Below are positions 17,656 through 26,909 of a DNA stretch of 64,000 nt, piece after piece; position 1 is the stretch's first letter; the number at the start of each line of letters is the position of its first letter. The notes under the pieces are model-generated. The model was not told where the DNA came from, did not search any database, and worked only from the letters and a program-made list of their open reading frames with translations. Origin of the DNA: Streptomyces sp. PsTaAH-137 (GTDB lineage Bacteria; Actinomycetota; Actinomycetes; Streptomycetales; Streptomycetaceae); assembly GCF_003259365.1 (NCBI RefSeq), contig NZ_QLLY01000024.1, positions 1 to 64,000 on the forward strand. The letters run 5' to 3'. A program made the position numbers and the translations under genes.

Positions 17656-18084
17656 GTCAGCCCTCTCGCTGCGTCGGCAAACGCATGACAACCTACGGGC
17701 GCCGCAGGACCGGCGTCGGGGAATGGCGACGGTTGTCCGGATATCAGCGTTGCTGCTGCCTGGCCTTTGCCGGTGGGGGCGTTGGGGACTCGCCAGTGGC
17801 TCCGCTCGTGCATGGCGGTCAGATGCACCGGCTTCAAACGACGTGAGCTCGGCGCGGCAGCAGCCCGCCCTGCCCCGGCCGGCAAGCCACCGCCCCGTCG
17901 CCAGCCTCCCCGGGGCCTCGTCGCCCAACTCGGCTGCGGGGCCGCGCGCCTTTCGCTCGCCGGACCGCGCAGGGTGTCCGGACAGGCTACCGGCGAAGTC
18001 CTCAACGCCTGTCATGGCGCGCCACTGCTCCGTCGCAGGTCACGGGCCCCGCGACAAAACAATGGCGCCGGCCGATCCTGCCGG
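17656..18084. other. Intergenic region, 429 bp
   Basis: Separates the end of the glycosidase operon (18085) from the AraC gene start. No gene is supported by codon bias. No strong terminator hairpin or operator was found. Confidence 0.4.
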
Positions 18085-19845
18085 TCAGTCCTCCACGGGA
18101 CCGAGGTCGAGGTCCGCGACGAAGTGCGCCACGGCGGCGGGTGCCGTGTCGAGTTCGAGCACCACCAGGGTGTTCTCCTCGCCCGGGCGCAGGACCGGGC
18201 CCGGCACGTACAGGGTGCGCTGCGGTCCGCGCGACCAGTAGCGGCCGAGGCAGAACCCGTTGATCCAGGCGACGCCCTTGCAGAGGGTCGAGGTGTCGAG
18301 GAACCGGTCGCGTGCGTCGTCGGCGTCGAACGTGCCCGACGCGAGGCTCAGCGCCGGGATCGACGAGGCCGTGCTGCCGGGCGATCCGGGGCGGGCGAGC
18401 GCGAGCACGTCGTCGGCTCCCAGCGCGACGCTCTCCCAGCCGGTCACCGGCGCGCCGTCGAGGAGGACGTCACCGATGACGCCCTTGTCCTCGCCGAGCC
18501 GGGGGCCGTAGTTGACGCGGCCCTGGTCCTCGACGACGAGGAGGAGTTCCCGTTCGACGGGCGGCAGGGTGAGCGCACGGGCACGGTCCTCGCGCTGGAG
18601 TACGCCGACGCAGTTCCCGTCGACGACGACGTGCACGCGGTCCCGCACCTCGCCGACCGTGAGGACGGACGGGGTGGGCCGTGCGAGCGGGGTCCTGTGC
18701 AGGAGGTAGGCAGCGTCGCTGCGCAGCTCCGCGAAGGTCGGCACGGTGGCCGAGGCCGTCACGGGCAGCGCGGCGAAGGCCGCGTCGGGGAAGCGCGCGA
18801 CGGTGCCGAGCCGGACCTCGCCGGTCGGTGCGGGCCCGACCGTTGACGGCACCTCCTCGGGCAACTTCGTGTGGCGGCCGAGGACTTCGCGGTAGGCCCA
18901 GTACTTCGCGGTGGGGCGGCCCGCCTCGTCGAGCGGCGCGTCGTAGTCGTAGGTCGTGGCGATGGGCTGGTAGACGCCGCGGTCGTTCGCGCCGTTGGTC
19001 AGGCCGAAGTTGGTGCCGCCGTGGAACATGTACAGATTGACGGAGGCGCCGAGGTCGAGCAGGTCGGCGAGGTCGGCGGCGGATTCCTCGGCCGACGTCG
19101 TGTGGTGGTACATGCCCCAGGAGTCGAACCAGCCGTCCCAGTACTCGGACGACATGAGCGGACCCGTCGGCTGGTGTTCGCGCAGCGTGCGCAGGCGTTC
19201 CGTGGAGCGCGATCCGAACGAGGCGGTCCGCAGCAGTCCCGGCCGCGAACCGTTCTCCAGCATGTGCGGCTGCGGCTGGTCGACCGTGGTGAGCGGGACG
19301 GTGACGCCGGCGTCGCGCATCATCGCCGTCAGGGCGTCGAGGTACTGCGCGTCGTCGCCGTAGGCCCCGTACTCGTTCTCGACCTGTACGAGGATCACCG
19401 GGCCGCCGGCGTCGATCTGTCGCGGTACGACCGTGCGCAGGACCCGGTCCAGGTAGGTCTCGATGGCCCGCATGAAGCGCGGTTCGCCGCGCCGCACGCC
19501 CACGGTGGGATCGGTGAACAGCCAGGTGGGCAGGCCGCCGTTGGTGAACTCGGCGCAGATGTAGGGGCCCGGCCGGACGATGGCGTGCATGCCTTCGTCG
19601 GCGACGGCCGTGAGGAACCGGTCGAGGTCGAGGTTCCCCGCGCTGATCCAGGCGTCGGGTTCCGGCGCGTGCAGCCCCCACGGCACGTACGTCTCGATGG
19701 TGTTGAGGCCCATCAGCCGCGCCTTGCGGATGCGGTCGTGCCAGTGGTCGGGGTGCACACGGAAGTAGTGGAGGGCGCCGGACAGCACGCGGAACGGCTC
19801 GCCGTCGAGCAGGAAGTCGCGGTCGTCGATCTCGAAGCGGCTCAT
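18085..19845 (-). CDS. Beta-galactosidase, GH35
   Basis: A 586-residue glycoside hydrolase of family 35, which removes terminal beta-linked galactose from oligosaccharides or polysaccharides with retention. The TIM-barrel part contains ETYVPWGLHAP, RPGPYICAEF, the acid/base glutamate E158 in QVENEYG and the nucleophile E234 in SSEYWDGWFD. No signal peptide, so it works inside the cell on imported sugars. It is the last of three genes: its ATG overlaps the stop of the preceding gene (ATGA), so it is translationally coupled. The locus context (divergent ABC importer, LacI) points to use of a galactose-containing oligosaccharide. Confidence 0.93.
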   Translation of the reverse strand: MSRFEIDDRDFLLDGEPFRVLSGALHYFRVHPDHWHDRIRKARLMGLNTIETYVPWGLHAPEPDAWISAGNLDLDRFLTAVADEGMHAIVRPGPYICAEFTNGGLPTWLFTDPTVGVRRGEPRFMRAIETYLDRVLRTVVPRQIDAGGPVILVQVENEYGAYGDDAQYLDALTAMMRDAGVTVPLTTVDQPQPHMLENGSRPGLLRTASFGSRSTERLRTLREHQPTGPLMSSEYWDGWFDSWGMYHHTTSAEESAADLADLLDLGASVNLYMFHGGTNFGLTNGANDRGVYQPIATTYDYDAPLDEAGRPTAKYWAYREVLGRHTKLPEEVPSTVGPAPTGEVRLGTVARFPDAAFAALPVTASATVPTFAELRSDAAYLLHRTPLARPTPSVLTVGEVRDRVHVVVDGNCVGVLQREDRARALTLPPVERELLLVVEDQGRVNYGPRLGEDKGVIGDVLLDGAPVTGWESVALGADDVLALARPGSPGSTASSIPALSLASGTFDADDARDRFLDTSTLCKGVAWINGFCLGRYWSRGPQRTLYVPGPVLRPGEENTLVVLELDTAPAAVAHFVADLDLGPVED

Positions 19846-21575
19846 GAGGCGTGCTCCCTCGCTCGGTCGGTGGTGGGGGTCGGACGCCCGGCGCGCTCGG
19901 ACACCAGCGTGAGGTACACCGACGCCGTCCAGGTCATGCTGCGGTCGCGCAGCCCGGCGCCGGTCAGGGCGTCGAAGTTCTCGGCCATGCCCGCGGCGGC
20001 GCAGGTCGCCGTGAAGCGGGCGGCGATGTCGTCGGCGACGTCGGTCCTGCCCGACCGGCGCAGCCCGTCGACGAGCAGCATCGTCGAGGGGGCCCAGATG
20101 GGTCCGCGCCAGTAACCGTCCGCCTCGTAGAAGGGGCTGTCGACCGGTTCCGTGGCCGGTCCGTACGGAGTCAGGTAGCCGCCGTCGAGGAGGCGGCGCA
20201 CGGTCGTGTCGCGCACGTCGTGGGGGAGGAGGTCCCCCAGGACCAGCGGCATGAGGGTGAGCAGGCTGTCGGCCGCGACGACACGGCCGGTGAGGGTGTG
20301 GCGGGCGACGAACCGGCCGTCGGACCAGAACCGTTCGCACATCGTGCGCACGGTCCGCTCGGCCCGCCGGCGCCACGCGGCGCTCTCCTCGCCGCGGCCG
20401 GTGCGTGCGGCGATCCGGGCGAGGGTGAGCATCTGGAGGGCGAGGAAGGCGAGCAGGTCGGGGCTCTGCACGGGCACGCCCGCGCCGAACGTGGTCGCGT
20501 TGTCCCAGCCCGAGTCGTTGCCGTGGTTGTAGGAGGGGATGCCGTCGTCCCCGTACACGCGGTGCTCGAACCACCATTCGGTCCACCGGCGCAGCGGCTC
20601 GTAGAGGGCGGCGATCGTGGTCTCGTCCAGGCCGTCGCGGTCCATGAGATGGGCGACGGCCCAGCCGTGGATCGGCGGTTTCACGAAGTTCCGCTGGATT
20701 CCCGCGTCGTTGACGTAGTCGGGCAGGCAGCCGTGCTCGTCCTGGTGGTCGAAGACGGCGAAGAGCTGGTCGGCGGCCGCGTGCGGGTCCCGCCACAGGG
20801 CCATCGCGTTGAAGCAGTGGTCCCAGCTCCAGATGTTCGTCATCCAGTTCTTGGACATGAGCATCGACTCGCGGCGCAGCAGGCCGCCGGCCGGTGCGAG
20901 TGCGGCCCAGGTGACGTATGCGGCGAGCCGGACGCTGTCGGAGACGGCCGGGTCGTCGCAGGCGGCCCCGCCGTGGGTGCGGCACCACGCGTCGAAGTCG
21001 GCCTGGGCGGCGAGGGCGACGGCTGTCGGCGGGTTGAGCGGCCGGGTGGGCGCGGCGCTGCCGTACTCGTCGATGACGATCGTCGCGGCGTCCTCCTGCG
21101 CGGTGGTGCGCAGCCGTGCCTCGGTGTTGCGGGTTCCGTCCCAGCGGGCGTCGAGGCGGGCGGCGCCGTCGAGGACGCGGACGCGGTAGTTGCGGTTCGC
21201 GCCGCTGTCGACGAAGCGCCAGGTGTTCTCGTTCTCCTGGAGCACGGAGTCGTACTGCGAGGTGGCACGGAAGTCGAGGGTGAGGGAGCCTCCCTCGACC
21301 TGGAGCACCGCGCGGTCCGGCCCGTCGAGGAGCACGTCGACGCGGGTGGCGCCGCGGCTGAGGGTCAGCCGGCCCGCCGTGGTCAGCGAGCGGGCGTCGG
21401 GGGCGTCGTCCAGCAGCAGCCGGAGGATCTCGCGGTGTCGGGCGTCGCCCCGGACGGTGCGGAGGTAGAAGCCCGGTTCGTGCTGGTCGACGGTGTGCGA
21501 GACGGCGAAGTAGGAGCCGCGGCGGCTGAACGGGGTGACCGCGAGATCGACCTGGAGAGCGGTGGCGGTGCTCAT
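19842..21575 (-). CDS. GH63-like (MGH1-type) glycosidase
   Basis: A 577-residue cytoplasmic protein with an N-terminal beta-sandwich domain (about residues 1-190) and an (alpha/alpha)6 barrel. Blocks typical of the GH63/mannosylglycerate hydrolase-like group are SKNWMTNIWSWDHCFNAMAL, DEHGCLPDYVND, a substrate-pocket run GNDSGWDNAT, and near the end FYEADGYWRGPIWAPSTML. Such enzymes are inverting alpha-glucosidases or related exo-enzymes; the exact linkage here is not certain. The middle gene of a coupled operon: its ATG overlaps the stop of the upstream gene, and its stop overlaps the GH35 ATG. Confidence 0.82.
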   Translation of the reverse strand: MSTATALQVDLAVTPFSRRGSYFAVSHTVDQHEPGFYLRTVRGDARHREILRLLLDDAPDARSLTTAGRLTLSRGATRVDVLLDGPDRAVLQVEGGSLTLDFRATSQYDSVLQENENTWRFVDSGANRNYRVRVLDGAARLDARWDGTRNTEARLRTTAQEDAATIVIDEYGSAAPTRPLNPPTAVALAAQADFDAWCRTHGGAACDDPAVSDSVRLAAYVTWAALAPAGGLLRRESMLMSKNWMTNIWSWDHCFNAMALWRDPHAAADQLFAVFDHQDEHGCLPDYVNDAGIQRNFVKPPIHGWAVAHLMDRDGLDETTIAALYEPLRRWTEWWFEHRVYGDDGIPSYNHGNDSGWDNATTFGAGVPVQSPDLLAFLALQMLTLARIAARTGRGEESAAWRRRAERTVRTMCERFWSDGRFVARHTLTGRVVAADSLLTLMPLVLGDLLPHDVRDTTVRRLLDGGYLTPYGPATEPVDSPFYEADGYWRGPIWAPSTMLLVDGLRRSGRTDVADDIAARFTATCAAAGMAENFDALTGAGLRDRSMTWTASVYLTLVSERAGRPTPTTDRAREHAS

Positions 21576-23452
21576 GCGGGGGCCTCCTCGGTGTCGGCGG
21601 ACGGGCCGGGGACGGCGATCCGGATCGACTCTCCTGGCCCGAGGTCGGCCGTGCGCAGGCCGGCGGCGCCGAGCGCGGCGAGTTCGATCTCGAACGACCG
21701 CGCGTGGTCGGCGTCGTTCACGAGCTCGAAGCCGTCGTCGTCGATGCGGTACGTGAGCTGATAGGCCCGCTGGCCGAGCGTCACGGACCCGGTGCCCGTC
21801 ACCCGCGGGGCGATGCGCAGGTCGGCGGTGAGCGTGGCCCGCACCCCCAGGTACTCGGCGAAGAGCACCCAGGCGTACACGCACGGGTATTCGTAGTAAT
21901 GGGCCGCGCCGTGCCAGTCGGATCCGTCCACGTAGTAGACGTGGTCCATGTCGTAGCGCTCGCCCATCACGTAGTCGTCGCGGGCGCCCTGCGCGGCGAC
22001 GGTGTCGAGCTGGTGGCGGAGCATCGGTCCGTCGCCGCGCCACGACCAGAACGCGGCGTCCCAGCACCAGTAGCGGCCCGCGGCGCACAGGTCGTACGGG
22101 CCGCCGTCGCCGATCTCGGCGTCGGTGTAGTCCTGCACGCGGGCTGCGAGGAACGTCGGGAAGCGCTGGAACTCGTCGAGTTCGCGGTCCACGAGCGCGA
22201 GGACGTGCTCGGTCTGCGCGGCGTCGGCGTGCCCGAACATCGCCGGGAGGACGTTGGCCAGCAGGTGGATGTGGTCGTGCACCCGCCCGGAACGGTCCAC
22301 CCAGTCGGTGAAGCGCTGCGCCTCCTCGTCCCAGTAACCCGTCGGCAGCGGGGTGCGCAGGCTGGCGGCGAGCCGTGCGGCGAGGTCCCGGTAGCCGCGT
22401 GCCCGCTCCTCGCGGCCCAGCAGTTCCTCCAGGTCGGCCAGGAGACGGAAGGAGTGGGCGGCGAGGGACGCCGCCATCGTCTCCCGTCCGTCCTTGATCA
22501 CCTGGTCCTCGTAGTACACGTCCGACCACAGGCGCCCGAGGGGGTCCATGCAGTCGACGACGCAGGACGCCGCGCCCTCCAGGTCCTCGATGCGCTCGCG
22601 CAGCCAGCCGGTGTCCTTGGTGCGGGCGTAGTAGAGCCACGCGGACTCCAGGACCTCGACGTTGCCGGTGACGAGGAACATGACGGCGTTCTCGGTGCCG
22701 TCGGCGCTGTTGCGGCGCACGTGGTACTCGCGGTCGCCGTCCGGCTGCACGGCGCAGGGATCGCGCCACATCTGCTGGGGGTCCTCGCGCATCATGCGCA
22801 GTTGGAGGTCGATCATCCGCCGGACGACGTCGAGGTCGGTGCCGCTGCCCCACGCCATCCGTCCCTTGATCTGGAACTCGTGGTCGACGTCCGGATACGT
22901 GCCGACGTACTTGTCGGCGAGGGTGCTGATCACGTATCCGCTCGCGTCGGGGTAGCCGGCGGCGGTGGTCCGCTCGACGACGCAGGGCAGCACGGTGCCC
23001 CAGTAGAACCCCGCGAGGGCGTCGGCCAGCGGCTCCGCTCCCGGCAGGTCCAGGCTGAACGTCCCGCCGTCGACGTCGGCGTGCGGGCGGGCGTGGTGGG
23101 CGGTGACGGTCGCGGTGTCGGCGTGGACCGTGACGGTACGGCGGTGGCCGTCACCGCTCAGTTCGACGGTGCCGTCGCCGACGATGTGCCAGGCGGGTTC
23201 GGTCGAGCGGGGATCGGCGGGCAGGAGCCAGCAGGCACCCGATCCGGTGAGGTCGACGGGGGAGTGGCCGTCGTCCGGCAGGAGGTGCCGCTCGTCGGCG
23301 CGCAGGTCGAGCAGCACGGAAGGCCCGGCGGGCGCGTCGAAACGGATCCCGGGGCCCGGGCCGGGCGCGGCCGACACCGACCAGGTGCGATCGTCGACAC
23401 GGGTGGCGGTCCCGTCGGTTGGCAGTGCGCTGGCTGGGGCGAGGGGTGACAT
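21572..23452 (-). CDS. Six-hairpin glycosidase-like protein, family unassigned
   Basis: A 626-residue protein without a signal peptide. The N-terminal 150 residues are beta-rich (TVTVHADTATVTAHHARP), followed by a long helical region that reads as an (alpha/alpha)6-barrel glycosidase: DVDHEFQIKGRMAWGSGTDL, RRMIDLQLRMMREDPQQMWR, NAVMFLVTGNVEVLES, RYWCWDAAFWSWRGDG and ERYDMDHVYYVDGSDWHG, then a C-terminal beta domain. Acidic residues in DVDHEF, WCWDAAFW and YDMDHVYYVD are candidates for catalysis. It shows features shared by alpha-L-rhamnosidase- and amylo-glucosidase-like enzymes but I cannot place it in one family. First gene of the glycosidase operon. Confidence 0.72.
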   Translation of the reverse strand: MSPLAPASALPTDGTATRVDDRTWSVSAAPGPGPGIRFDAPAGPSVLLDLRADERHLLPDDGHSPVDLTGSGACWLLPADPRSTEPAWHIVGDGTVELSGDGHRRTVTVHADTATVTAHHARPHADVDGGTFSLDLPGAEPLADALAGFYWGTVLPCVVERTTAAGYPDASGYVISTLADKYVGTYPDVDHEFQIKGRMAWGSGTDLDVVRRMIDLQLRMMREDPQQMWRDPCAVQPDGDREYHVRRNSADGTENAVMFLVTGNVEVLESAWLYYARTKDTGWLRERIEDLEGAASCVVDCMDPLGRLWSDVYYEDQVIKDGRETMAASLAAHSFRLLADLEELLGREERARGYRDLAARLAASLRTPLPTGYWDEEAQRFTDWVDRSGRVHDHIHLLANVLPAMFGHADAAQTEHVLALVDRELDEFQRFPTFLAARVQDYTDAEIGDGGPYDLCAAGRYWCWDAAFWSWRGDGPMLRHQLDTVAAQGARDDYVMGERYDMDHVYYVDGSDWHGAAHYYEYPCVYAWVLFAEYLGVRATLTADLRIAPRVTGTGSVTLGQRAYQLTYRIDDDGFELVNDADHARSFEIELAALGAAGLRTADLGPGESIRIAVPGPSADTEEAPA

Positions 23453-23572
23453 CGGTGTCGTGGCTTCCTTCGTGCAGCGGGGGTGGCGCTCAACGGCGAT
23501 GGCTACGAGTGGGTTCGGCTGCGCGGACGCCGCGTCCGGTGACCCGGGTCCGCGTGACTTCGAAAAGCAGTA

Positions 23573-23599
23573 TGCAAACTTGCAACTACATCTTGCAAG
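23573..23599. promoter_or_regulatory. Probable LacI-family operators between divergent sugar operons
   Basis: An inverted repeat TGCAA-AC-TTGCA at 23573-23584 is followed by the perfect palindrome CTTGCAAG at 23592-23599; CTTGCAA is thus repeated directly every 13 bp. Repeats of CTTGCAA-like sequence are known operators of LacI-type sugar repressors in Streptomyces. The site lies in the 214-bp spacer between the glycosidase operon (start 23452) and the importer (start 23667), so the LacI protein encoded at 26910-27968 probably controls both directions. Confidence 0.72.
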
Positions 23600-23666
23600 G
23601 GCGAGGTAAGCAGAGTCATGATGGCGCCCATCAGCCCGTCTGTCGTATCTCGATCAAGGAGGATCG

Positions 23667-25007
23667 ATGTCCACGACCGCGTTGCGGCGTCATCGCTGGA
23701 GCGCCAGGGTCGGCACACTCGCCGCGGTGGGGACGCTCCTGGCCGGTGCGCTGACCGGCTGCTCGATGGCGCCGTCCGACGAATCCGGTCCGCACACCCT
23801 CACCGCCTGGGCCTGGGGAGCGCCGGCGACCGGCATGAAGGCCACCGCCAAGCTGTTCGAGAAGGCCCACCCCGGCTACACCGTGAAGGTCCAGGACGTC
23901 GGCAACCCGGCGATCTGGGACAAGATCACGTCAGGGATGGCGGCCGGCGGCTTCGGCCTCCCCGACGTCATGGACATCGGCGGCGACTACGTCAGCAACT
24001 ACCTGGAGACCTTCCCCGACAGCTTCGCCGACCTCAGCGACATGGGGGCCGACGCCCTCGCGAAAGACTTCCCCAGCGGCCTGTGGAAGGGCGGTCAGAA
24101 CGCCAGGGGCGAGCAGTACGGCATCCCCTTCGAGGTGAACACGAATCTCGTGTACTACCGCAAGGACCTGTTCCGTAAGGCGGGCGTCGACATCGGTGGC
24201 ATCCACACATGGGACCAGATGCTCGACGCCGGAGTAAAGATCAAAAAGGCGACCGGCGCCGACCTCTTCGCCCTCGACAAGGCCGCGTCGCAGGCGGACG
24301 CGGCGAACCTCTTCGAGATGCTGGCCCGTCTGGAAGGCACGTTCTTCTTCGACAAGGGCGGCAACATCTCGCTGACCGACCGCGGCAGCGTCTCCGCACT
24401 GGACTTCCTGAAGCGGGCCAACGACAAGGGGCTCGTCACGGACATCCCCCAGAGCCAGGGCACCACGTCGCAGATGAAGGGACAGTCACCCGTCGCGATC
24501 ATGCCCGGCGCCTCGTGGATGGTCGGCAGCTTCCCGACCACGGCCCCCGAGATGAAGGGGAAGTGGGGCGTGCGGATGTCTCCCGCCATGCACCCCGGTG
24601 GGTTCACCGCGTCGTCAGCGGGCGCCACGTACCTCACGGTCGCGCAGTCGAGCGAGAAGCAGAAGCTGGCCTACGAGTACGTGCGGTTCAGCATGGCGAC
24701 GCTCTCCGGCCAGCGGGCGCTGACCCGGGCCGCGGGGCTCTTCCCGAGCTACCGCCCCATGTGGGACGCCGCCGAGTTCAAGCAGTCGAACCCCTACTTC
24801 GGGATCGACACGAACCGGCTCGTCGTCAAGGCCCTCGGCCAGAAGACACCGCCCGACTACTACACGCGGGACTTCCCGAGGGCGCTCAAGGCCTTCGACG
24901 ACGCACAGACCCAGGTGCTCGTGAAGGGCGCCGACCCGAAGAAGGCTCTCGACAGCGCCGCGAAGCTGCTCTCGCAGCAGACCGGCCGGAAGATCGGAAA
25001 GGACTGA
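23667..25007 (+). CDS. Sugar ABC transporter, substrate-binding lipoprotein
   Basis: A 446-residue extracellular solute-binding protein of the family 1 type. The signal peptide ends in a lipobox, ALTGC, with the lipidated cysteine at residue 32. The mature domain has the usual features: LTAWAWGAPATGMKATAKLF, YGIPFEVNTNLVYYRKDLF, and DLFALDKAAS. It captures an oligosaccharide for the two permeases that follow; the ATPase is not encoded here and is presumably a shared MsiK-type subunit. The start is an ATG at 23667 with AAGGAGG upstream (strong ribosome site). First gene of the importer operon. Confidence 0.93.
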   Translation: MSTTALRRHRWSARVGTLAAVGTLLAGALTGCSMAPSDESGPHTLTAWAWGAPATGMKATAKLFEKAHPGYTVKVQDVGNPAIWDKITSGMAAGGFGLPDVMDIGGDYVSNYLETFPDSFADLSDMGADALAKDFPSGLWKGGQNARGEQYGIPFEVNTNLVYYRKDLFRKAGVDIGGIHTWDQMLDAGVKIKKATGADLFALDKAASQADAANLFEMLARLEGTFFFDKGGNISLTDRGSVSALDFLKRANDKGLVTDIPQSQGTTSQMKGQSPVAIMPGASWMVGSFPTTAPEMKGKWGVRMSPAMHPGGFTASSAGATYLTVAQSSEKQKLAYEYVRFSMATLSGQRALTRAAGLFPSYRPMWDAAEFKQSNPYFGIDTNRLVVKALGQKTPPDYYTRDFPRALKAFDDAQTQVLVKGADPKKALDSAAKLLSQQTGRKIGKD

Positions 25008-25020
25008 CGGGCGAACCACC

Positions 25021-25974
25021 ATGTCGAACATCCTGAAATCCGGCCCCGCGCCCTCGTCCCTCCCACCCGCCGCCCCGGTCCGGGTCCCGCCACGACGCCC
25101 GGGAGCGCGGTCGAAGCTCCGTACCCGGGCGACGCCGTACGCGTTCCTCGCACCCGTGATCGTGCTGTTCGTCGGCTTCAAGGTCTATCCGGTCCTGTAC
25201 GCCCTCTACCTCAGCTTCACGCAGAACGTCGGCGGCGTCATCACGTTCGTCGGGGGCGCCAACTACCAGCGGATCTTCGGCGATCCACTGTTCTGGACGG
25301 CCCTGCGCAACACGTTCGAGATCCTGGTGGTCCAGGTACCGCTCATGCTCGGCCTCGCGATCCTGCTGGCCGTCGCGCTCAACTCCAAGCTGCTCAAATG
25401 GCGTTCGTTCTTCCGCGTGGCCTACTTCGTGCCGATCGTCATGGGGCTCGTCGCGTACGGAATCCTCTTCTCCGCGCTGCTCAACTACCAGAACGGCTTC
25501 ATCAACTACCTGCTCACCTCGGTCGGCCTTCCGCGCGTCCCCTGGCTCACCGACCCGTTCTGGGCCAAGGCCTCGATCATCATGGCGATGACCTGGCACT
25601 ACACCGGGCAGAGCGCCGTCATGTACCTCGCCCAGCTCCAGGCGATCCCGGCCGAGCTGTACGAGGCGGCCCAGGTGGACGGCGCCACCCGGCGCCAGCA
25701 GTTCTGGCACGTCACCATCCCCGGGCTGCGGCCGACGATCCTGCTGACGGTCGTCCTGTCGACCATCGGCACCCTGCAACTGTTCGACGAGCCCTACGTG
25801 CTGACCAACGGCGGTCCTGACAACGCGACGCTCACCATCGGCATGTACCTCTACAACACCGCCTTCAAGAACTTCGACTTCGGCTACGCGTCCGCGCTCG
25901 GGTACGTCCTCGCGATCATCGTGACCGCCATCTCCGTCATCCAGTCGCTCGTCCTGAGGAGGCGCGCCCAGTGA
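25021..25974 (+). CDS. Sugar ABC transporter permease (MalF-type)
   Basis: A 317-residue inner-membrane permease with about six membrane helices (first at YAFLAPVIVLFVGFKVYPV). The EAA loop that docks the ATPase is EAAQVDGATRRQQFWHVTIP. The N-terminal 40 residues are basic and proline-rich. ATG starts 13 bases after the binding protein stop, and the gene overlaps the next permease start by four bases (GTGA). Together with the neighbouring permease it forms the membrane channel of a carbohydrate uptake-1 type importer. Confidence 0.94.
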   Translation: MSNILKSGPAPSSLPPAAPVRVPPRRPGARSKLRTRATPYAFLAPVIVLFVGFKVYPVLYALYLSFTQNVGGVITFVGGANYQRIFGDPLFWTALRNTFEILVVQVPLMLGLAILLAVALNSKLLKWRSFFRVAYFVPIVMGLVAYGILFSALLNYQNGFINYLLTSVGLPRVPWLTDPFWAKASIIMAMTWHYTGQSAVMYLAQLQAIPAELYEAAQVDGATRRQQFWHVTIPGLRPTILLTVVLSTIGTLQLFDEPYVLTNGGPDNATLTIGMYLYNTAFKNFDFGYASALGYVLAIIVTAISVIQSLVLRRRAQ

Positions 25975-26849
25975 CCGCCACACAGCTCAAGGCCCCGCTC
26001 AAGGCACCACGACGGCGCGGCGCGGCCGGATCGACAAGGTCGCTGAGCGCCGTGCTCACCACGTTCATCGGCCTGGGCGCCGTCCTGATGCTCGCGCCGT
26101 TCGCCTGGCTGGTCGTGGCGACGACCCACTCCACGAGCGAGATCTTCTCCTCGCCGCCCGCGCTGCTGCCGGGCAGTCACTTCTGGGAGAACTTCAGCGG
26201 TCTCTTCACCTTGTTGCAGTTCGGCTCCGCGTTGCGCAACTCCGTCGTGGTGTCCCTCGTCTACACGGGTCTCGGCCTCGTCGTGTGCAGCGCGGCCGGC
26301 TACGCCTTCGCGAAGTTCACCTTCCGCGGCCGGGGCGTCCTGTTCACCGTGATCATCGCGTCCTTGGCACTGCCGGGCCAGGTGACGCTCGTACCGCTGT
26401 TCAAGTTGATGGTCGAACTCGGCTGGCTCAACTCCTACCAGGGGCTGATCCTCCCGAACCTGGCCCTGCCGTTCGGGATCTTCCTCATGCGGCAGTCGAT
26501 GCAGTCCGTGCCCGACGAACTGATCCAGGCGGCGCGCATGGACGGTGCCGGGGAACTGCGCACGTTCCTCCAGATCGTCCTGCCGACGATGCGTCCGGCA
26601 CTCGCCGCGCTCTCGATCTTCCTGTTCCTCGCCCAGTGGAACGACTTCGTCTATCCGCTCATCGTCCAGCGCACCCCGGAGGCCTACACGCTGCCCGTCT
26701 CGCTGGCGACCCTGCACGGAGTCCAGTCCACCGACTACGGACAGTTGCTCACAGGTACGCTGATCTCGGTCCTGCCGGTCCTGGTGCTGTTCCTGTTCCT
26801 CCAGCGGTACTTCGTCGCCGGGCTGCTCGCCGGCTCGGTGAAACAATGA
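25971..26849 (+). CDS. Sugar ABC transporter permease (MalG-type)
   Basis: A 292-residue inner-membrane permease, partner of the preceding gene, with six hydrophobic helices. The EAA-type loop reads QAARMDGAGELRTFLQIVLP. The GTG start overlaps the stop of the first permease. The third gene of the importer operon; the LacI regulator gene follows after a 60-bp gap and may be cotranscribed. Confidence 0.94.
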   Translation: MTATQLKAPLKAPRRRGAAGSTRSLSAVLTTFIGLGAVLMLAPFAWLVVATTHSTSEIFSSPPALLPGSHFWENFSGLFTLLQFGSALRNSVVVSLVYTGLGLVVCSAAGYAFAKFTFRGRGVLFTVIIASLALPGQVTLVPLFKLMVELGWLNSYQGLILPNLALPFGIFLMRQSMQSVPDELIQAARMDGAGELRTFLQIVLPTMRPALAALSIFLFLAQWNDFVYPLIVQRTPEAYTLPVSLATLHGVQSTDYGQLLTGTLISVLPVLVLFLFLQRYFVAGLLAGSVKQ

Positions 26850-26909
26850 CTCCCGGACAGTCGGCGCTCGGCACGCCGGACAACTCAGCGTGCGACCGGA
26901 AGGTTTGAC

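Noticed and set aside
18085..23452. Very long open frames antisense or shifted to the glycosidase genes (up to about 640 codons)
   Set aside because: They follow from the high GC3 of the real genes; they lack family motifs, are rich in Arg/Gly/Val repeats, and have no good starts.
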